Source of the DNA: Aquisphaera insulae
GTDB lineage: Bacteria > Planctomycetota > Planctomycetia > Isosphaerales > Isosphaeraceae
DNA: 64,000 nt
NCBI RefSeq assembly: GCF_011064615.1
Contig: NZ_JAALJH010000006.1
Span: 1 to 64,000, forward strand
Direction: 5' to 3'
The translations under genes were made by a program, and so were the position numbers. This document shows positions 55,160 through 63,924 of the stretch, piece by piece. The notes under the pieces were generated by a model. The model was not told where the DNA came from. It worked only from the letters and a program-made list of their open reading frames with translations, and searched no databases. Position 1 is the first letter of the stretch. Each line of letters begins with the position of its first letter.

Positions 55160-56098
55160 ATGTGGATCCGACCATTACTCTGGCTGGCCCTCGGCCTCCT
55201 CGTCGGACGGCTCTGGATGACCGATCCGGGTCGCTGGTCGGGACGAGCGGTCCGGGCGGGCCAGTCCCTCGAGGCGAACGTTCCCTACAAGTCCGACCTG
55301 CGGATCTCGATCCTGGCCGCCGAGGAGCCAGGATCGACGAATCCCTCCGCCTCAATCGGCCTTCGGAAGGCGATACTCGCCGTCCACGGCGGCGACTGGA
55401 TCGGCGGTTCGAGCGCAGATTATGTCCTCCAGCTCGGTCGCCTCGCCGAGCATGGTTACGTCCTTTTCGCGGCGGACTACAGCCTGGCCAGGCCCGGCCA
55501 ACCGAGCTGGCCGGCCGCGATCGACGACCTGAGGGAATCCGTCCGATGGATTCGTCGGAACGCCGTCCGCTACCGCGTCGATCCCGACCGAATCGCGATC
55601 GTGGGCAGCGGAGCGGGCGGACACCTGGCGCTCATCCTGGGCCATGAGCTCGCGGCGGACGCCGGCAACGCGATGAAGGTGCAGGCCGTCGTGTCCCTTT
55701 ACGGCCCGACCGACCTCGAGGGCCTGATCCTCGACCGACAGCACGGCCACGAAGCTGTGCGGACCTTTCTCGGCGGCGGCCATTCGACGGCCCTCGAGAC
55801 GGCGAGGGCCGCCTCCCCGATCCGCCAGGTCGATCGGTCCTCGCCTCCCACCTTGCTCATTCATGGCCTCGACGACGCCTGGGTGGGGCCCGAGCATTCG
55901 ATCACCTATGCGCGGGCGCTTCGCGATGCGGGCGTGTTCCACCGGCTACTCCTCATCCCAGCGGCCCGCCACGGATTCGAGCTGCAGCTTGGACCACCGA
56001 GCTCGGAGGACCTCCTCCCCGCCGTGCTGGACTTTCTCTCAGTCTCATGGCAGACTGGCTTGCCCAAATCCACTGATCTTCCGACCTTATCAGATTAG
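55160..56098 (+). CDS. Alpha/beta-hydrolase-fold protein lacking the nucleophile serine
   Basis: 312 aa. An N-terminal anchor (LLWLALGLLVGRLWM) precedes an esterase fold of the BD-FAE kind. AVHGGDW replaces HGGGW, and the nucleophile elbow reads VGSGAGGHLA, placing Gly151 where Ser is expected. The acid region (LIHGLDDAWV) and His (ARHGFEL) remain. It shares GQPSWP and overall order with the next gene, so the two are paralogues, one probably inactive or acting as a binding protein. A shifted use of Ser150 cannot be excluded. Confidence 0.8.
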   Translation: MWIRPLLWLALGLLVGRLWMTDPGRWSGRAVRAGQSLEANVPYKSDLRISILAAEEPGSTNPSASIGLRKAILAVHGGDWIGGSSADYVLQLGRLAEHGYVLFAADYSLARPGQPSWPAAIDDLRESVRWIRRNAVRYRVDPDRIAIVGSGAGGHLALILGHELAADAGNAMKVQAVVSLYGPTDLEGLILDRQHGHEAVRTFLGGGHSTALETARAASPIRQVDRSSPPTLLIHGLDDAWVGPEHSITYARALRDAGVFHRLLLIPAARHGFELQLGPPSSEDLLPAVLDFLSVSWQTGLPKSTDLPTLSD

Positions 56099-56462
56099 TG
56101 GTTTCAGCAGCACCCGAGTCGACAACCAGGAATACAACGTGCTGTTCGTTTGGCCATTCATGAGTGGCGTGAGCTCACGATCCGTCAGGTGTCGTGAATC
56201 CGCAGGTCGATTTCGCAGGTCTCGCCGCTTCCGTCCCGCCGGACAGCTCGGACTCGAGGACAGGACGTTGTGCTCGGTTGGCTCTGGTTCGTCCTGGATC
56301 TCCTTGCCGACCGGAACCGGTATGATCGGGACGCGGCCGAGCCAGCTTCTCACAACGGGCCGGGTGAGGTTTCAGGACCGCGCTGGAACCGGTGGGAAAT
56401 CCGATCTCGGCGGCGCTCGAGTGAATCGGAAGGCGGATGCCGTGGATCCGGCCGCGGGTTCC
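56099..56462. other. Intergenic region or extended N-terminus of the next gene
   Basis: The frame of the downstream hydrolase stays open here. In-frame ATG 56322 and GTG 56421 could add residues, but the peptide is Arg-, Gly- and Ser-rich and no good ribosome site is seen. I see no other structure. Confidence 0.35.
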
Positions 56463-57290
56463 ATGGCGGTCTATCGGAACATCGTCTACACCTCGAACGC
56501 CGGACGAGTTCAGAAGCTGGATGTCTATGTCCCGGGAGGGGACGTACCGCCGGGCGGCCGACCGGTCATCCTGGCGATTCACGGCGGCGGCTGGAGGAAG
56601 CGTACCAAGGACGATTACGGGGCCCGGGTCGCCTCCGCGTTCCTCTCGGAGGGCTTCGTCGTCGTCGCGCCCAACTATCAGCTTTCTCGCAAGGGACAGC
56701 CGAGCTGGCCGGTGAATCTCGAGCAGGTTGAGACGGCCGTCGACTGGATCAAGGGCCGGGCGAGCCAGTATGGCATCAATCCCGCCAGGGTGGTCGCGAT
56801 GGGGGAGTCGGCGGGGGCGAATCTGGCGGAACTGCTGGGCACTCCGCCTCGATCCGACGCAGAGAACAACTCATCCGGCATGGTTTCTGCGGTCAGTGCT
56901 GTGGTGGCGTTTTCCGGCCCGTCGGACCTGAATTCCCTCTACAAGGCGAGCCCTCGAGCGGGGGCCGCCGCGGCGAGGTTCCTCGGCGGTACACCCTCCC
57001 AGGTGCCCGACCTCTACTCGGCCGCCTCTCCCGCCTTGCAGGAAAGGAAGGGGGGAGTGCCGATGTTCCTGGTTCATGGAGCGGTCGATGATCTCGTCCC
57101 CCTGGCGCAGTCGATGGAAATGGCGGCGGCGCTGAAACAGTTTGAAATCCCCTACCAGCTCGTGGTCCTGCCGGGCCTGGGGCATGATCTCGACTTCCCG
57201 GTGGGGACGCCACGCAATCTGATTCCCCAGATCCTTGAATTCCTTGCGGGGACCTGGAAGGATAAGGAAAGCCAATCCCTAACTTCTTAA
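56463..57290 (+). CDS. BD-FAE-type alpha/beta hydrolase, intact triad
   Basis: 275 aa from the ATG at 56463; the start is uncertain. IVYTSNAGRVQKLDVYVP opens the fold, HGGGWRK is the oxyanion motif, MGESAGANLAELL holds the nucleophile Ser, LVHGAVDDLVP the acid and LGHDLDF the His. It resembles esterases acting on plant polysaccharide esters (feruloyl/acetyl esterase group). It is the paralogue of the nucleophile-less gene just upstream. Confidence 0.85.
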   Translation: MAVYRNIVYTSNAGRVQKLDVYVPGGDVPPGGRPVILAIHGGGWRKRTKDDYGARVASAFLSEGFVVVAPNYQLSRKGQPSWPVNLEQVETAVDWIKGRASQYGINPARVVAMGESAGANLAELLGTPPRSDAENNSSGMVSAVSAVVAFSGPSDLNSLYKASPRAGAAAARFLGGTPSQVPDLYSAASPALQERKGGVPMFLVHGAVDDLVPLAQSMEMAAALKQFEIPYQLVVLPGLGHDLDFPVGTPRNLIPQILEFLAGTWKDKESQSLTS

Positions 57291-57362
57291 GATTCGAGTG
57301 ATGGAACCGGAACGCCGCTGGCCAGGGGCGTTCCGATCGTCGTCATTGATGGAGGCGACGTC

Positions 57363-58643
57363 GTGGCGACTGGTATTCATGCCGGCGACGTGATGATCGA
57401 TATCCCGGAGGAGCTCGACTACACGATCTCCCCCGAGGTGATCGACCCGGTCCTCCAGACCGCGGCCGATCGGCCGGCCCTCGACACGCTCCCCTCCACG
57501 CCCGACCCGGCCGCGGACCATGAATCTCCGGAGCTGGTGCGAAGGCGGCAGGACGTCGAGCTCAAGCACGACCGGATCCGGGCCTACCTCGACGCCACCG
57601 ACCAGGAAGCGGTCGTGCTCGGGAGGTCGGACTCGGTCTCCTGGTTCAGCTCCGGCGGCGAGCTCGGGCAGGGCCTCGGGTCGGATCTGAGTTGCGTCCT
57701 GCTGTTCATCAACCGGACCTCGCGTGCGGTCATCTCGGACAACGTCCAGAGCAGCCGGGTATTCGAGGAAGAGCTTGCGGGGCTTGGTTTTCAGCTCAAG
57801 GAACGTCCCTGGTACAACGATCCGTTTCGGACCGTCGCGGAGCTCTGCCACAACCGCCGTGTCGGCTGCGACCTGGGCGGAGCGGAATCCCACCCCTGGC
57901 GGAAGGAGCCGTCGCCCCTCAAGGAGCTGAGGAAGTGCCTCACCCCCCTGGAGCGGCAGCGACTCCGCGAGCTCGGCCGGACGCTGAGCCTGGCCGTCGA
58001 GGCGACCTGCCGGAACTTCGATCGGGGCGAGCGGGAGGCCGACGTGGCCGGGCACCTCGCCCACCGGCTCCTTCGCGAGGGTGTCACGCCCGTTTCCCTC
58101 CGCGTCGCGAGCGATGACCGCCTGGAACGCTATCGGGAGGCCACCTCGAGGGCCGGTCCGATCGAGCGGCGGGCGACCATCGCGGTGACGGGTCGCCGGT
58201 TCGGCCTCTGTGCCTCCGTGACCAGGACCGTCTGTTTCGGCCAGCCGGATGCCGACTTCAGTCGGGACCAGAACCTCGCCACGATGGTCGGTGCGACCTA
58301 CATCTTCTTCTCCAGACCCGGCCAGACCGTCGCCGACGCCTTCCGGCGTGGGAAGCGGATCTTCGAGAAGTTCAACGCTCCTCACGAATGGATGCTCGAC
58401 TACCAGGGCGTCGTGCTCGGTTATTCGCCCCGGGAGATGATCCTCACCCCGGATTCGGAGGCCATCCTCGAGCCCAACATGGCGCTCTGCTGGAGCCCGA
58501 GCGTCCGATCGGCGCGTTCGGAGGATACGATCGTCATCGATTCTCGGGGCTACGAGGTCGTCACCGCGGCGCAGAACTGGCCGCAGGTCGAGGTCTCCGT
58601 GAAGGGATACGCGATGATGCGACCCGGCGTCCTGATCCGCTGA
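57363..58643 (+). CDS. M24-fold protein without metal ligands
   Basis: 426 aa. The order of segments matches M24 peptidases (creatinase-like N-domain, then pita-bread domain), but ligands are lost: first Asp is Thr276 (AVTGRRF), second Asp is Ser285 (CASVTRT), His is Gln348 (DYQGVV) and Glu is Ser378 (CWSPSV). Only the last Glu387 (SEDTIVI) remains. It probably binds peptides or proteins, as non-catalytic M24 folds such as Spt16 do. GTG start with GGAG upstream. The true peptidase of this fold is at 27741-28925. Confidence 0.78.
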   Translation: MATGIHAGDVMIDIPEELDYTISPEVIDPVLQTAADRPALDTLPSTPDPAADHESPELVRRRQDVELKHDRIRAYLDATDQEAVVLGRSDSVSWFSSGGELGQGLGSDLSCVLLFINRTSRAVISDNVQSSRVFEEELAGLGFQLKERPWYNDPFRTVAELCHNRRVGCDLGGAESHPWRKEPSPLKELRKCLTPLERQRLRELGRTLSLAVEATCRNFDRGEREADVAGHLAHRLLREGVTPVSLRVASDDRLERYREATSRAGPIERRATIAVTGRRFGLCASVTRTVCFGQPDADFSRDQNLATMVGATYIFFSRPGQTVADAFRRGKRIFEKFNAPHEWMLDYQGVVLGYSPREMILTPDSEAILEPNMALCWSPSVRSARSEDTIVIDSRGYEVVTAAQNWPQVEVSVKGYAMMRPGVLIR

Positions 58644-58788
58644 ACGGCTCGACGCCGAGCTTGAACCGGCCCTGGAACCAAACGCATCCGCGGATGGCGT
58701 TCGAACTTTCCCGCGGAGGCGCTCGAAGTACAATTATCCTGACTGCTGGCCGGTGCTCTCTCGGGTCACGTAAGGATCGACCGAACTC

Positions 58789-59607
58789 ATGATCAAATCC
58801 TGGAAAATTGGGCGGGTTGCGGGGATCGACCTCTACCTTCATCCCTCTTTCCTGCTGCTCCTCCTGCCGTTGCTCATGGGCAGCGGTCTCTCCCTCAACC
58901 TTCTGGTCTCTATCTGCTTCCTGATCCTCCTGTTCGGGTGCATCGTCCTCCACGAGCTGGGACATGCGCTCATGGCGAGGCGATTCGGGATCGGCACCCT
59001 CGATATCACCCTCTCACCAATCGGCGGCGTCGCGCGGCTCGAGCGGTTGCCACGCGCACCGGGGGCGGAGATCCTCATCGCCCTCGCCGGTCCGGCCGTG
59101 ACCTTCGCGATTGTCCTTGGCCTTTTTGGCCTGCAGATTTTCGGACTCCTCGACGGCGGAGACAACTCGGCGCTCGGCGATCTGGGCACCAGTCTTCTGA
59201 TCGTCAACCTGGTCCTGGGCCTGTTCAACCTGATCCCGGCGTTCCCGATGGACGGCGGACGGGTGCTCCGTGCCGTGCTAAGCGGTTGGCTCGGCCGGGT
59301 CCGGGCCACCTCGATCGCGGCGACCATCGGCCGGGCCGCCGCTCTGGCCTTCGGCGTGTACGGCCTCGTTAATCTCAATCTGCTCTACGTGGCGCTCGCC
59401 GCCTATCTCTACATCGTGGCCGCCGCGGAAGAGGGCGGGGTGATTGCGGAGGAGCGACGGCGAGGCTTCGATGCTCCGAGAGGCGATATCTGGGCCGCGC
59501 CTCCCGGCTATCACTGGGTCCACCGCGGAGACGGCGTCTGGCAGCTAGCGCCCATCGTGGTGAGGTCGGGCGCGTCGCATGCCGGCTCGACACGATGGAC
59601 ACACTGA
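58789..59607 (+). CDS. Site-2 protease family protein (M50)
   Basis: 272 aa. Intramembrane zinc metalloprotease of the compact SpoIVFB/rhomboid-unrelated type: HELGH at 55-59 inside a membrane span, and NLIPAFPMDGGR giving the third ligand Asp near residue 153. About six spans. After residue 225 a soluble tail (WAAPPGYHWVHRGDGVWQLAP) is present where CBS domains are found in some relatives. It could cut a membrane-bound regulator. Confidence 0.9.
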   Translation: MIKSWKIGRVAGIDLYLHPSFLLLLLPLLMGSGLSLNLLVSICFLILLFGCIVLHELGHALMARRFGIGTLDITLSPIGGVARLERLPRAPGAEILIALAGPAVTFAIVLGLFGLQIFGLLDGGDNSALGDLGTSLLIVNLVLGLFNLIPAFPMDGGRVLRAVLSGWLGRVRATSIAATIGRAAALAFGVYGLVNLNLLYVALAAYLYIVAAAEEGGVIAEERRRGFDAPRGDIWAAPPGYHWVHRGDGVWQLAPIVVRSGASHAGSTRWTH

Positions 59608-59798
59608 GGCCGGTCGTGGAGCTCGGCGTCTCCGAGGCTTTTGAGATCCTGATCGAGCGCCTCGGCGTCGATCCGGCCTCCCTGCCCCCGCTCGACGCGA
59701 TCGAGAACGAGGACTGGGGGAGGGATCTGCTCCTGGAGCGATTCCTCGCGATCCCGGGCGAGGTCCTCGCCGCGCACGGGCTGCGATTGGAAGACTAG
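59595..59798 (+). CDS. Possible small acidic protein overlapping the M50 gene
   Basis: 67 aa. It begins inside the last codons of the M50 gene (13-nt overlap), which would couple translation. The sequence (VVELGVSEAFEILIERLGVDPASLPPLDAIENEDWGRDLLLERFLAIPGEV) is helical, acidic and free of the Arg/Pro bias of chance frames, so it may be real. No family is recognised. It borders the repeat element. Confidence 0.45.
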   Translation: MDTLRPVVELGVSEAFEILIERLGVDPASLPPLDAIENEDWGRDLLLERFLAIPGEVLAAHGLRLED

Positions 59799-60282
59799 AA
59801 CTTCGTCACAGGTTGATTTGGGACAGGCAGGAATGCCTGTCCTCCGAAATCGCCGACTCGCCGGGCCGAGAAGCCTGGGGACGGACATTCCTGTCTCTAC
59901 CGCGACCCGAATTCGGTTCATCCGGCGGAAGCGCGCGCCGGGAGATTCGCGACGCCACTCCTTGACATGGGGAATTGTTGAGTTGGAGGCCCCCGATCTT
60001 GTAGGGTGTGTCAAGCGAAGCGCAGACGCACCGGATCGGCGCGGCCTTGGAAATCACGATGGCTCCCCTCTTGGGCAGGCCATGCGAGCATGGACTCGCC
60101 CGCTCGTACCCCATGAATCGGCGGTCCGGTGCGTCTGCGCTTCGCTTGACACACCCTACAAAAGATCCGCATGCCCACGCCCGTGGATGGCGGATTTCCG
60201 AGCCCGGCGCGCGCTTCGGCCGGATGAGCCCCGAATTCTCGATGTTCACGGGGCACCAGGCTACCGCGGGAACGGACGGTGC
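59799..60282. mobile_element. Non-coding nested inverted-repeat element (MITE-like)
   Basis: No gene is supported. Inner arms 59999-60034 and 60126-60161 are perfect 36-nt inverted repeats (TTGTAGGGTGTGTCAAGCGA...). Outer arms 59909-59942 and 60203-60238 match imperfectly (about 33 of 36). A separate 9-bp hairpin GGACAGGCA-GGAA-TGCCTGTCC is at 59821-59842. The layout suggests a small non-autonomous element, or one inside another. No transposase and no clear target-site duplication are seen. Confidence 0.6.
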
Positions 60283-61449
60283 TCAGGCCGGCAAGGACTC
60301 GGGCTGAAGCCGGGAAACCAGGTACATGACCGGGTTGCCCAGCCGTTGTGATAGGCTCGCCAGTCGGTCCATGCGTCCCGCCCTCCTGCAGAGCTCGGGC
60401 AACCCCGGGCAGGACAGGGCTTCCGGCGCAATCGAGGCCAGGAATTCCGTGGCGACGTCGAGGGCTTCGTCGTGGCGTCCGATCCGCGTCAGGAGGTTCA
60501 CCAGGAGCTGCGCGGGGATCGTGGAATCGAGGTCATCCGGGGCATCCGGTTGTAACTTCGACCGGAGCAAGTCGATCGCCGGTTGAGGGTCATCGCCGAG
60601 CAGAGCTTTGAGGTAGAGCCGATGATCCTCGAATGTCCGTTCGAAAGGGGGAGCGCCCTCGAACTGGAGCCGGGGGGAGAGTCTCCGACCGTACTCGGCG
60701 AGGTCCACGGCCAGGCCGAGGAGCTCGGGATCGCTGACCAGGATCGAATACCGGACCGCGGCCCCCAGATGGGAGACATCCACGTGGTAGGCCTGATCCG
60801 CGAAGATCTCGTCGCGGCCGTCGATCAGGCCCAGGAGCGAGGGGCCCGGAGTGACGTCCAGCCCTCGACCGGCGAGATCGGCGGTCAGATTGGCGTGGAG
60901 CTCGCGATGGAGATGCCGGACCAGGCGTCCGATGCAGTCCGCCTGGACCGAGGGGTCGGCCGGTGGGGCCTGCTCCAGGGCGGTGATCGCGGAGCACGTC
61001 CCGTAGTGGTCGAGGATGAGCTCGAATCCCCGGAGCGGATTCGCCCCCTGCTGGAAGGCCACGTCGATGATCCTCCCGACCAGCTCCGGATCCTCGGGAG
61101 CGACGAAACGGTCCAGCGCCGAGGTGACGGGCTCCGGCTCTCCGATGGCCCGGAAGTATGACCAGGCCGCGGGGATCTCCCCCGCGGCGAGCAGCTTCGA
61201 CCCCACCTGGCGGATGGCATCGACGTAACGCTCCTCGAACCGGGTCCGGGCCGGTTCCGTCAATCCCGCGAGCGAGCTGAGCGGAATCAGGGGGAGCCCC
61301 AGCTCGTGCCGAGCCTTCAGGAGCAAGGCGTCGAGGAGCGCGCGATGGTCGGCCGCGCCGTCGATCTGGGCGATCAGCGCGTCGATGGCGGCCGCGGGGC
61401 CCGCCTGAGTGAGGGTCCGGTCCAGGACCTCGAACGGAGAAGTCGTCAT
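60283..61449 (-). CDS. Uncharacterised helical protein
   Basis: 388 aa, no signal peptide or membrane span. Mostly helical (LDALLLKARHELGLPLIPLSSLAG; LYLKALLGDDPQPAIDLLRSKL; EALDVATEFLASIAPEALSCPGLPELCRRAGRMDRLASL), with a TPR-like flavour at the end. A His-containing motif FADQAYHVDVSHLGAAVRYS lies in the middle. No family is recognised. GAGG is 9 nt before the ATG at 61449. It follows the LOG gene by 13 nt, so it is probably co-transcribed. Confidence 0.75.
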   Translation of the reverse strand: MTTSPFEVLDRTLTQAGPAAAIDALIAQIDGAADHRALLDALLLKARHELGLPLIPLSSLAGLTEPARTRFEERYVDAIRQVGSKLLAAGEIPAAWSYFRAIGEPEPVTSALDRFVAPEDPELVGRIIDVAFQQGANPLRGFELILDHYGTCSAITALEQAPPADPSVQADCIGRLVRHLHRELHANLTADLAGRGLDVTPGPSLLGLIDGRDEIFADQAYHVDVSHLGAAVRYSILVSDPELLGLAVDLAEYGRRLSPRLQFEGAPPFERTFEDHRLYLKALLGDDPQPAIDLLRSKLQPDAPDDLDSTIPAQLLVNLLTRIGRHDEALDVATEFLASIAPEALSCPGLPELCRRAGRMDRLASLSQRLGNPVMYLVSRLQPESLPA

Positions 61450-61462
61450 CGAGCGAGGCCTC

Positions 61463-62377
61463 TCATTCCGCATCCGCCTTGGAGGGATTCGCCGCGGTCG
61501 CCGGCGCGCCCGGGGGATCGGCATCGAGCCGGGCGCCCATCGAGTGCTTCCAGGTCTCCCAGCACCTCGAGCGGTAGCAGTTGACGATCGCGTCCCGGGC
61601 CTCCTCCAGCGAATCGGTGAGGACCAGGAGGTTCAGGTCCTCCGGGGAGATCGCCTTCCGCTCGAGCAGAGTGGAGACGATCCAGTCCATCAGGCCCTTC
61701 CAGTAAGCCTTGTCGTAGAGGATGATCGGGAACCGGCTGATCTTCCTGGTCTGCACGAGCGTGAGGGACTCGAACAGCTCGTCGAGGGTCCCGAACCCGC
61801 CCGGGAAGATGACGAACCCTTCCGAGAACTTGACGAACATCGTCTTGCGGACGAAAAAGTAGCGGAAGTTCACCGAGAGGTCCAGGTACGGGTTGCTGTA
61901 CTGCTCGAAGGGGAGCTCGATGTTGCAGCCGATCGAGTATCCGCCGGCCTCCTGAGCCCCCCGGTTCGCCGCCTCCATGATACCCGGACCACCCCCCGTG
62001 ATCACGGCGAAACCCGCCTCCGCGAGCAGTTGGCCGAGCCTCCGAGCGGCCGCGTAGGCGGGATGATCCTCGCCGAAACGAGCCGACCCGAAGACGGCCG
62101 CCGCCGCCCCCACCCCGGCCAGGGCGTTGATGCCGTAGACGAATTCGCTCTGGATCCGGAGCACTCGCCACGGCTCGGTATGCGTGAATGCACCCAGCGA
62201 ATCGAGGTGTGGGACCGGCTCCGCGGGCAAGATCCGATTGAGGAGCTGCTCATCCTCGGTGATGACGGGCCGCTTCGTCCTCGGCAGGCCGGGCCTGCGC
62301 TTGACCGACTCGGAGACACCGCGTTCGTCCGTCAAGTCCTGACGTGACTGGCCGTTCGGAGAATTCGAGACTTCCAT
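61463..62377 (-). CDS. LOG-family protein (TIGR00730-like phosphoribohydrolase)
   Basis: 304 aa. The family's two motifs are present: GGGPGIMEAANRGA and FPGGFGTLDELFE (PGGxGTxxE). LOG proteins release free base from nucleoside monophosphates (cytokinin activation in plants); bacterial relatives act on AMP or unknown nucleotides. Extra residues precede the core at about 60. I chose the ATG at 62377 with GGAAG upstream; the longer frame is low-complexity. It lies upstream of the unknown 60283 gene. Confidence 0.88.
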   Translation of the reverse strand: MEVSNSPNGQSRQDLTDERGVSESVKRRPGLPRTKRPVITEDEQLLNRILPAEPVPHLDSLGAFTHTEPWRVLRIQSEFVYGINALAGVGAAAAVFGSARFGEDHPAYAAARRLGQLLAEAGFAVITGGGPGIMEAANRGAQEAGGYSIGCNIELPFEQYSNPYLDLSVNFRYFFVRKTMFVKFSEGFVIFPGGFGTLDELFESLTLVQTRKISRFPIILYDKAYWKGLMDWIVSTLLERKAISPEDLNLLVLTDSLEEARDAIVNCYRSRCWETWKHSMGARLDADPPGAPATAANPSKADAE

Positions 62378-62658
62378 CAATGGCTTCCGACGGGAGGGGA
62401 GAGGGGGGACGCCACTGCGCCCCGGCGACGACATGGCCGGTTCCGCGGCGAGGCTCCAGCCTCGGCCCCAACCGAGGAGCGCCGCCCATCGAGGCGGCCC
62501 GCACGCGAGGCAACAGATCATTCTAGGGGCCTCTCCGGGTCGAGGCCATGATTGCTCGGCGAATACTCGGATCCGAAGCCGTAGGCCGAAAACTCCTCGC
62601 TTGTGTAGAATGATCGGCGATCAACCCCCCGACGCCACCGCCCCGGACGGTCTCCTCG

Positions 62659-63738
62659 ATGCCCACCCCGACCGAAACCCACGTTCCCTCCCCGCGACTC
62701 GACCCGCTTCAGGAAAGCCCGTTCCTGAAGGCATGTCGCCGCCAGCCCGCCCCCGTGACGCCGGTCTGGTTGATGCGCCAGGCGGGCCGTTACATGGCCG
62801 AGTACCGGACCCTGAGATCGAAGGTCGGATTCCTGGAACTCTGCAAGAGCCCGGAGCTTGCGACCGAGGTCACCGTGACCGCGGCGGAGGTCCTGGGCGT
62901 CGACGCGGCGATCCTCTTCGCGGACATCCTCCTGATCCTGGAGCCGCTCGGGTTCCACCTGGAGTTCGCCAAGGGGGAAGGGCCGGTGATCCACAACCCG
63001 GTCCGCACCGCCGCCGACGTGGACCGCGTCGGGACACTCGACACGCCGGCACCGCTCTCGTTCGTCGCCGAGGCCGTCCGCTCGATCCGGGCCGCGCTCG
63101 CGCCGAGCACGCCGCTCATCGGCTTTGCCGGGGCGCCCTTCACGCTGGCCTGCTATGCCATCGAGGGAGGCGGCTCGCGGCATTACGAGACGGCAAAGTC
63201 GTTCATGTACCGCGATCCGGGGGCCTGGGACAGCCTCATGTCGCGGCTCGTCGATGCGACCGCCATCTACCTGAATTCCCAGGTCGCCGCGGGCGCCCAG
63301 GCCGTGCAGCTTTTCGATAGCTGGGTCGGGAATCTCAGCCCGGCGGACTACCGTCGTTTCGTCCAGCCCCACATGCGGCGCCTGTTTAGCATGCTCGATC
63401 CGAGCGTGCCCTCGATTCACTTCGGGACCGATACCGGATCCCTGCTCCTCCTCCAGCGGGAGGCCGGCGGCTCCGTCATCGGGCTCGACTGGCGGGTGGA
63501 GCTCGATGAGGCCTGGTCCCGGCTCGGTCCTGATGTGGCCGTGCAGGGCAACCTCGACCCCGTCGTCCTGTTCGCCCCGATCCCAGAGATCGAACGCCAG
63601 GTGCGGCGGATCCTCGACCAGGCCGGCGGCCGGCCCGGTCACATCTTCAACCTGGGTCATGGCATCCTCCCCCAGACCCCCGTGGATCACGTCAAGGCCC
63701 TGATCGATCTGGTCCATGAGTGCTCCGGCAACCGCTGA
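62659..63738 (+). CDS. hemE: Uroporphyrinogen decarboxylase
   Basis: 359 aa. HemE removes four carboxyl groups from uroporphyrinogen III to give coproporphyrinogen III, in the cytoplasm. Signature motifs are PVWLMRQAGRYMAEYR, AILFADILLILEPLG, GFAGAPFTLACY, LFDSWVGNLSP, GLDWRVELDEA, VQGNLDPVVLFA and NLGHGILPQTPVDHV. Length is typical. It is followed in the same direction by a probable protoporphyrinogen oxidase. Confidence 0.97.
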   Translation: MPTPTETHVPSPRLDPLQESPFLKACRRQPAPVTPVWLMRQAGRYMAEYRTLRSKVGFLELCKSPELATEVTVTAAEVLGVDAAILFADILLILEPLGFHLEFAKGEGPVIHNPVRTAADVDRVGTLDTPAPLSFVAEAVRSIRAALAPSTPLIGFAGAPFTLACYAIEGGGSRHYETAKSFMYRDPGAWDSLMSRLVDATAIYLNSQVAAGAQAVQLFDSWVGNLSPADYRRFVQPHMRRLFSMLDPSVPSIHFGTDTGSLLLLQREAGGSVIGLDWRVELDEAWSRLGPDVAVQGNLDPVVLFAPIPEIERQVRRILDQAGGRPGHIFNLGHGILPQTPVDHVKALIDLVHECSGNR

Positions 63739-63924
63739 TTGGCTCGCATGACACTCACGGGCTCAGTCATGCACCAATCCCAGAGAAAATGAAATCTCGT
63801 TCGAGTTTTGAGGAGAGAGGCTCGATGGCCGGCGGTTATGATCTCGACGGAGACGGCGCCGCTTTCCTCCCGAGAGAAGAGGATCTCCTGGTGCGCGAAG
63901 TGGGTCACGAGAATGGAGTGAGGA

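Noticed and set aside
59806..60307. Several short frames inside the inverted-repeat element
   Set aside because: Frames on both strands repeat the same peptides because of the inverted arms (for example VGCVKRSADAPDRR), so they are products of the repeat.
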